From contig VFIW01000028.1 of the NCBI GenBank assembly GCA_006386115.1, positions 280,512 to 344,511 of the forward strand: DNA of 64,000 bases, written 5' to 3'. This stretch comes from Globisporangium splendens (Eukaryota > Oomycota > Peronosporomycetes > Pythiales > Pythiaceae). Position numbers and translations under genes: made by a program. Under the pieces are notes generated by a model, which was given only the letters and a program-made list of their open reading frames with translations, made no database searches and was not told the origin of the DNA. Positions 57,375-64,000 of this stretch are shown here, piece by piece (positions within the stretch are counted from its first letter, which is position 1; the number at the start of each line of letters is the position of its first letter).

Positions 57375-59448
57375 GGGGTCTTTTCTTTAGCTTGTACTTA
57401 TGTGGTAGCAAGTGGGTCCAAGCGGAGCAGCAAAGACAAGAAGTTAGTAAACCAAATGCCAGGCTTTTGCAGTGATCACCATCAGCAAGATACCTGATGA
57501 GGCTAATCTGAACGCTTCCTGATTGCGAGGCGCGGTCGCGAGTATTGGCGCAATCAGACGGACTGAGAAGAATTGACAGAAACACCGACGTATTGACTCA
57601 CGAAGGCGAAAAAAAAAGAATGTGGCGTCGGTCTCGACGCCGAGTTCGCGCCTCGCGCTGCGGCCACGAGGCGCTTTCGGAGGAAAGGAGAATGTGCCAA
57701 GCATCCATCTTTCTCATGTCCGAGCCCCTAGTCTAGGTCATAATCGTTGGTTTTCCGTCATCATGACAGCTCTGGGACCGATTAGTACACTTCTACCTAA
57801 ATCCTCGTTATATAGGGTGTTTTCCTTCATAATGATACTAAATGAGTTGCTCAGATACCTGTTTGTGGAGAGTGCAACGTTTGGGATGATTACTGCCTTT
57901 GGACTGGACTGTCGTGATCGGACAAAACAGGGTTACGGAATAAACATCGCATCGTGCTTATTCCATGGCAAAGAATGGTGCAACCGATTCAAATGCTGTC
58001 CAGTGTGTCAGGTCCACTATTCGTGTGCGAAAGAGGGATGCTGTGGCACCAAAGCACCGGAGCATGAGGAGGAGTGCTCGAATAATCCCTGAGCGAACCC
58101 ACAAATCGCATACTCAGCCAGAGCGTGGACTGTTTGTCCCTCTCGTGGTTTGTCCCTCTCGTGAGGTCAGCGCTAGCGCTGCTGTTATCATCACACCAAG
58201 TGCAACTTGGGGAACCAGGGTGACGGCCCTCTATTTGTCTCCGAGATGTGGGTACCTTCGACATTTGGTCTCCAGTCGGTTGCGTTACTAGTTGGCAGCA
58301 ACAGGTTTGTTGTGCACACTTCACTGGTTCAGTCGGGTGCACTACCGAGTGCCTTACTCCATTGCTTCAGAGACCAAACGGATGGTGTTCTTCCCACGCG
58401 CCTATCGTCAGCGTCTTCAGAGAACGTACTCCTTACTCCATTACTGCGCTATAGCGCAATCGTATGCTTTCGTGCGATTCGACACCTGGAGATGGTCTCG
58501 TCACTCATCTGCATCACGCTCCGTGATGCGCCTGTGCATTCCAACTGGAGGCTGATCACATGAGACCTGGTACAGAAAAGCGCAATCAACTGTATAGTGA
58601 GGTCACTTTTGAGCAGGCTATCAGAACGCCATCCGATCGAGGCTCTTCTTGTGTGAGCTCATTTTACCAACATGAAGCATTTGAGTCCACAGCGCGTCCA
58701 TTTCAACATGTCACGACATCTTCCAGTCCACAGCAGCTGTTAATATCCTTCAATCCACCAAGAATAAATCTGCATTCATTCGATGTTGTTACTTTCTGAG
58801 CACAGTCCAGGGGCAATCTGGTTCACGAGAAAGTTTACCTCTTTTGCACCTAGGTGAGCAATCTTGCAGCGATATGGCGTTCGTGGCTGCCACACGAATT
58901 TCACTTATCGCCATCCTCACAGATGCAAACTACCCATCTCTCGAAGCCTATCTTGACCGAATCAATGGTCTCGGGTTTTCTGCAAATGTGTCTTTGCAGC
59001 CAGGATGCTTGAAGCTCGGTCTCCAACGAGCGAACGATATCTGAAGCACTGTGTCCACTTGCAACGCTCAACTCTTCCTGTATGTGAAGAAGTCGAAACA
59101 TCAAAATCATCGATTTAAAATCCCAAAACACGAATTCACGCTTTCGAATTTCATCTCCGTCCACAAGCTCTTAATAACTCAACGGGGACTCCTTCGAGCA
59201 CACAGTTACTTCAGACAGAGCGAGCAGAAAGCACTACATAGCGGTGCTGTTGTCTCATGTTTCTGCATTCGACGTGCCTCTCTCGAAAAGAAAAAACAAC
59301 TCACGCCTTGACGTTTCGGCAAGCTGACAGCAGCCTTTGCACACCATATCGCTCGTTGGCTGGTTTAACTTTCTCAACTATGCTCACAAGTATTACTTAA
59401 ATCTCACAACACCACAGACGAGTTTGCACAGCTTTTAATTCGTTTTCG
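57375..59448. other. Intergenic region with one Cys-rich ORF
   Basis: 2.07 kb. A 16-bp tandem duplication (gtttgtccctctcgtg) sits at about 58132-58163. No second gene recognised. See the low-confidence ORF at 57622-58092. Confidence 0.45.
57622..58092 (+). CDS. Unidentified ORF with Cys-rich C-terminus
   Basis: An open frame of 156 codons. The last 60 residues hold about ten Cys (WCNRFKCCPVCQVHYSCAKE, then GCCGTK). No signal peptide at its ATG. The Cys spacing recalls zinc-binding tails of transposases but fits none I can name. It may be a relic or chance. Confidence 0.15.
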   Translation: MASVSTPSSRLALRPRGAFGGKENVPSIHLSHVRAPSLGHNRWFSVIMTALGPISTLLPKSSLYRVFSFIMILNELLRYLFVESATFGMITAFGLDCRDRTKQGYGINIASCLFHGKEWCNRFKCCPVCQVHYSCAKEGCCGTKAPEHEEECSNNP

Positions 59449-60960
59449 TTATATTTGTAGCTGCAGCGGCTGGACTGCGAGTTGCAGGTGCTGACACACG
59501 ACCGCCATGAACAAATCGCCGTTACTGTATGCCTCGGTGATCTTGAGCTCCTTGTGCATCACACTCGAGTTCGGGAGTAAATTGTAGCGGACCACACGCA
59601 CCGCGCGGACCACGATGCATTCTCTACCTATTGCAGGGTCCACCATCGCCGAGATCGAGAGGCTACAAAGAAACAAATGGACAAACCTGTTGGTCAAAAC
59701 CTGACTCTAGTCCTGATGGTTAAAAAAGAAATGGTCCAGGAGTACTTACAACACGGTGACATCTCGTCGCTGCCTTGATCGATCTGGTCGATCGCTGAGC
59801 TCGGAAAACATGTCGTCGCTGTCGACGAAATCGATCGCGATTACCCCCATGTCCCTCTTCAGCGATGCAGCAAACACCGTGTTGCTGACACTGGAGAACG
59901 GCGCGTCGCTGGAATACTGTAATTGCGAATAGTTGCGAAGAGATCCAAACGTATGAATCCGCTGTGCGAACAACAATCGTTCACAGATTAGAATAATGTT
60001 GTTCGGCGACCTCCTCCAAGAGAAATTCCATGCCGTGTACTTACGTTGACTTTATGTGTGATCTGGTAATGGGCATTCATTTTCTCGTTCAGCGTTCCAA
60101 AGTACTCGAGCACGCCTGCAAAAACGGACTTGACGCTCGGCCCTTCGATTTTGATCACGCTCACGTTTGCCATGTACGTGAACGTGCGATCTGCCGAGAT
60201 GGTCGATGTCGAAAACGGCAGCAGCGTCGTCGCGCGATGCAACACTTTGTCTGTGAATCGGTTGACCAGCGACGGTGCGAGCCGCAGCGCAATGTCGCTG
60301 CGAACGAGCAGCCGCTGCATCCGGTCTTGTTCACTCCCGTCCGTCACGCGCAGGTGAATCTCCTCGTGAATCGCGTCGAAGATCTCTTTGCCCATGTGGA
60401 ATTTCCACAATGGTGACTCGGCCATGGCGCACTGCAACGAGGCCATGTACAGTTGTTGCGTCAGGAGCTGCCCCCTTAGGTTCCGCTGCTGCGTCTCGCA
60501 CTTTGACGTGATCCACCGCTGCGTTGCGGCTGCGCACGCGGCGCGCATTACTTTCTCGTCCGAGATCTCCGCGTACCATTTGCGGACCAGAGCCATGTGC
60601 TGCGCTTCGAGTTTCTTGACTTCAGCACGCAGAAAATGCACTTCTTGCTGCTCAGGCAACAGACACACAAGAGTGTTATTGAATTGGAACGCGCAGCAAT
60701 GGACAATGCGATGGGAGGCACAGTATACGTACGCTCTTGGTGATAGAAGTGGCGTTTGAATTCGCCGCGAGAACGACAACGTTGTCGTTCTGCTGCTGCT
60801 CAAATTTATCGCCACTGAGCTGCAGATCGTCCTCATGGAGCTGCTTACGGCTGCGCTTCTTGCGGCCGCGCGCAGTCGCGCGTGGCGCCAGTGACATGGA
60901 GGCGCTCGTCGTGTCCATCGTGGCGTTGGGCACGGAAGCGAGCGCGCTTGTTGTGTCCAT
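59449..60960 (-). CDS. START-like coiled-coil protein, four exons (paralogue)
   Basis: Exons 60960-60733, 60647-60045, 59961-59750 and 59662-59449 give 418 residues. Boundaries and phases are identical to the gene at 55833-57374. The N-terminus has a basic run (ARGRKKRSRKQL). The coiled coil is EVHFLRAEVKKLEAQHMALV. The START-like part has IDFVDSDDMFSE and a C-terminal KELKITEAYSNGDLFMAVV. For exon 2 the acceptor could be either of two CAGs 3 nt apart. Intact tandem paralogue. Confidence 0.85.
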
Positions 60961-62622
60961 TTTGTGCTGTTCAGCAAATCGCAAAGAGGTTTGTGGAAGG
61001 GAGGGGAGCGAGCGCTCTGATGGGATGCAGAGTGAGGATGAGAGGAGAGAGATGATCCATTCGGCACGAGGAGCGCTTCAGACGGGTCATGTGATTACGG
61101 AGCAGCGATTACCGCATGTTGCAACCAGGAGGATAATCAACGGTTAGTTAGTAATGCCAGTGTCTTAGTCCGCGCACAGTGCCTTTGACATTCAGTGCTG
61201 TTTTGTGCACCTTCAAGATTCGAATGTGCAAATAACTAATACCCTTTGAAATCGAAAATTGTATAAATTTGAAAGGGGTTCCTTTCGTTAATGCATCATA
61301 CTTGACAGACACAAAACAATCCTTTTATTTTCTAGAATCAGCAAACCGTTTTTCTATCCGATAACCTTTGCGATTCAATACACATCTGCAGCTGATGGCA
61401 ATGGCAGGAGGTGATATGCTCAAATCAGCTTGTCATTGCAGAATATGGACACTGTCAGGAGTCCGACTCTTCCAGTGTGTCTGTGATGCTTCATCACTTG
61501 GGCTTGAAAAGCCTGGGTTTTTAAATCCAGGCGAGTTTATTAAAATCAACTCGTGTCGTTTTCAAATCACGCGCTAGATCCGCACCGGCAGTTGATTACA
61601 CGTAGATGGAATGAGCGCGTCGATATCGTCGTGCTGTCGTCTCTCAATCAAAATGGATCTGGGTGTACTTTGAAGTGTTCATTTGAAGCTTGCTGAACGA
61701 AGATGCAGTTGCCTTTGGACTCTGTCGCTCATCGTCCGCTGGGAAATATTGTATCCAGCGATGCGCTCAGGCAATCTCTTTGATGCGATGGCGCCGCAAG
61801 AAGAACCTGGTTCGACTTTTCAAGTGACTAGCCGACAAAGTCATGCCTTGCAGCTTCGTGGATGTCTAGAGATGCTGCACGAGCATATTTGACGCCGCCA
61901 GTTGGGGTTTCTGTGTGAAATGCATGAATGTCGTGTCACCAATTGCTTGTGTGAACAGGAGAGACGACAGCTTGGCACTGAAATTGCGGTGTGTTTCATT
62001 CATCAATGAGGATCGGACTTCTATTTTGTGTCTGTCCCCTTAAAGAGCCAGTGCCATGCATTGTACTTTGAATTTGCATGCTGAGACTTGCCAAAGCTGA
62101 TATCGGACTTTTGTTTTACTGGGGCTTCTATTAGTGAAGTCACCTGAATTAGCAAAGCGATGCATTTGCTTGATGCTCGGATCCATCTTTCCTTCCTTAG
62201 CTGCTCCACAAACTCACACTTGCACTTCCAAGTCTCTTCTCTCACATGCTGAGCTTCCTTCATTGATTCGTTACTAGAGATTGCAGGTGCCACTTGACAG
62301 ATAATACACAAGCGGAAGCAACACAAATAGACATAAAAAGAAAAAAATCATTCAAATAGCTGCTGGTGCTAGCCGGCTGCGCTAGAACAAAGTCTCGGTA
62401 CCCGCCGTCTTTCTCTTTTTCCTTTGCCACTCAACACCTGGCATAGGATGGCGAGAAAAACTGCATCGGCTGACTGCACGCTCATTCATTTTCTTCGTGG
62501 AAGATAATAACTTGTACAAATCGAAATCAACACACCACAACAGCACATATGCACCAACCTCGAGCGAGTTGGCGAACGCAAAGCTTTGGTGTCTGCGTGA
62601 GGATGACTCACGCTTCGCTCGC
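60961..62622. other. Intergenic region
   Basis: 1.66 kb between the START-like gene and the last gene. AT-rich, with poly-A/T runs. Nothing recognised beyond small frames. Confidence 0.5.
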
Positions 62623-63966
62623 TCATGCAGATGCTTCGTGGTGACCGTGACCCAGCCCTGTGCACCCAGCGTACACGCCTCCGTCGCTGCGTGCGAGTTT
62701 GTCAACGATCAGCGTCTTCATCTTGTCATGGCACATCGGCATCGACGAAAAGAACTTGTCTTGCTGCTGTTGGGAAATCTTGTGTGGAAACATGTGAAAT
62801 TTCGCGAGCAAGAATCGCTTCATGATCACGTAATTTCTTCCATTCTCATCCACATGGCCTGTCAACACGACGCTGTAGAATGAAAATATAACACATCGTC
62901 AGAAACCGCTCGAGCCAATGATACAAAGAAAAGACACAAATTGAGGCAGGTTAGACAGAGAAAAAAAAAGACGTACCCACTGGACACATCCTTGCGAATA
63001 CGTTCCGAAGCTTGGTATGGATGCAGATCATCTTGATCAATGTAATCAGTGGCCATGATCGCCACATTGTCGGCAAAGCGACTGTAGAAAAGTGCGTTCG
63101 ATTCCACATCCGGCATGTTCTCCACTTCGCTGTCGTCCCACTTCATGCTGGACACAATCCGTTGGTGCATGAAGTTGCACCGAATCTGGTCGTACGACTA
63201 CAGAACAGAGTTGGAAAAAAAAAAAAAAGATCGTTAAGCGCCGTTTTGAGTTCACACTCATTCTGACAAAAACAAAAAAAAAGTGCGTACCTCGCGAACC
63301 GTAAGACGTCCCATTTGGTTGGCCAACGACTCGTCTTTTCCCGCAATCTGCTCATAAATGGCGCCTGCAACGGCGAGGACGCCGACGTCGTCGTACCGTG
63401 AGATCGCGAAATTCACGCAGTAGTTTTTACCGAATTTCTCAAACATGTCCGAGTATTGGTACGGCTGGTTCAAGTTCAGTCCCTGTGACTTCTGCTCAAT
63501 GTATTTGAACGTCATGTCCAATTTCTCCTCACGCAACGAGAGAATCGTTTGCCTTCTCTCGTTGAAGTCACGACCCAAGTGGATGTACGATTCCATGGGC
63601 GTCATCAAAGCGAGACGCTGTAGATATTTGAGAAAGATTACCGACAAGGGTTAGCCACAAGATATATATGGTACAAAGAAGCAGGAAGGAGCGCAACTTG
63701 AAACATACCACATCATTTACTGGAGCGAAGGCAAGCATCGCCTTGAAATTGTCCAGATACACCTGCTGTTGTGACACCAACTCGTTCAAGATCGTACCCT
63801 CGCGCTTCCCCTTTACCAGCGCTTCCTTGTCCTCCGCATCACGTCCGCGTCCGCGCTTCGACTTGATATTCACACGTTGCGGTCGATTCGACTTCGCGCG
63901 CGACAACAAGTAATCATATTGCGCTTCCAAGTACTTGGCCTCCTTCTTCAACAGCTCAGCATCGTT
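62623..63966 (-). CDS. Distant relative of the BS array genes, 5' end outside window
   Basis: Four exons seen: 63966-63709, 63617-63291, 63197-62977 and 62872-62623, 351 residues. The first exon lies beyond 64000. The coiled-coil exon has LLKKEAKYLEAQYDYLL, like ELMYLEARAALL in the array. The START-like part opens TPMESYIHLGRDFNERRQTI, like SPLESYIHLTTDWQQRR, and has DYIDQDDLHPYQASERIRKD. Unlike the array genes, the START-like part is split by two introns (after LTVRE and after DVSSG). The C-terminus is Gly/His-rich. It is likely an outgroup to the array. Confidence 0.82.
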
Positions 63967-64000
63967 CTGTAATTAAGTAAAGGCAAGAGATCAATAAACC

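Noticed and set aside
1..64000. tRNA, rRNA, CRISPR arrays and RXLR-type secreted effectors
   Set aside because: No tRNA cloverleaf, rRNA core or spaced repeat array was seen, and no frame combined a signal peptide with an RXLR motif.

Overview
The window looks like nuclear DNA of an oomycete (Peronosporales or Pythium-like). The reasons are short GT-AG introns, Ty3/gypsy elements with a chromodomain, a LINE family carrying its own RNase H, an intronless microsomal-type P450, and above all a tandem family of coiled-coil plus START-like proteins. That family resembles proteins often annotated in Phytophthora genomes as 'M96 mating-specific protein family'. The species cannot be fixed from the sequence, and the family name is from memory.

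Layout. 1-10.8 kb is a retrotransposon block. A gypsy integrase fragment is followed by a complete LTR element (441-8960; LTRs of 533 and 535 bp, gag, broken pol with chromodomain, and a large antisense reading frame before the 3' LTR), then a 5'-truncated RT-RNase H fragment of another gypsy lineage. 10.9-52.8 kb is the gene array: twelve paralogues, called here BS1 to BS12 (bZIP-like/START), in both orientations. Each has three exons joined in phase 0. Exon 1 ends in a basic stretch, exon 2 encodes a coiled coil of about 59-67 residues, and exon 3 encodes a START-like domain of about 260-275 residues. A polytopic membrane-protein gene (14.6-16.3 kb) lies in the array, and decayed relics of the same family lie at 11.0 and 39.3 kb. 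The array is interrupted by three large LINE copies (16.6-24.1 and 24.95-29.03 kb), a LINE nested in a LINE, and a 137-bp LINE 3' end. Three of these insertions have recognisable target-site duplications. 53.2-54.8 kb is a P450. 55.8-64 kb holds two related START-like genes with a different exon structure and, cut by the window end, a distant relative of the array genes.

Inference. The array seems to be expanding by duplication and gene conversion, decaying (BS1 and BS6 are damaged) and serving as a target for LINE insertion. The basic stretch, coiled coil and START-like domain suggest ligand-responsive or lipid-responsive regulators, but nothing in the sequence proves DNA binding or a ligand.

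The strongest single signals are a textbook -1 frameshift cassette at the gag/pol junction (slippery heptamer at 2185, 12-bp hairpin at 2196-2229), an antisense gene remnant inside the same element, and a LINE inserted at the stop codon of BS3. Conserved leader motifs upstream of array genes are also notable.
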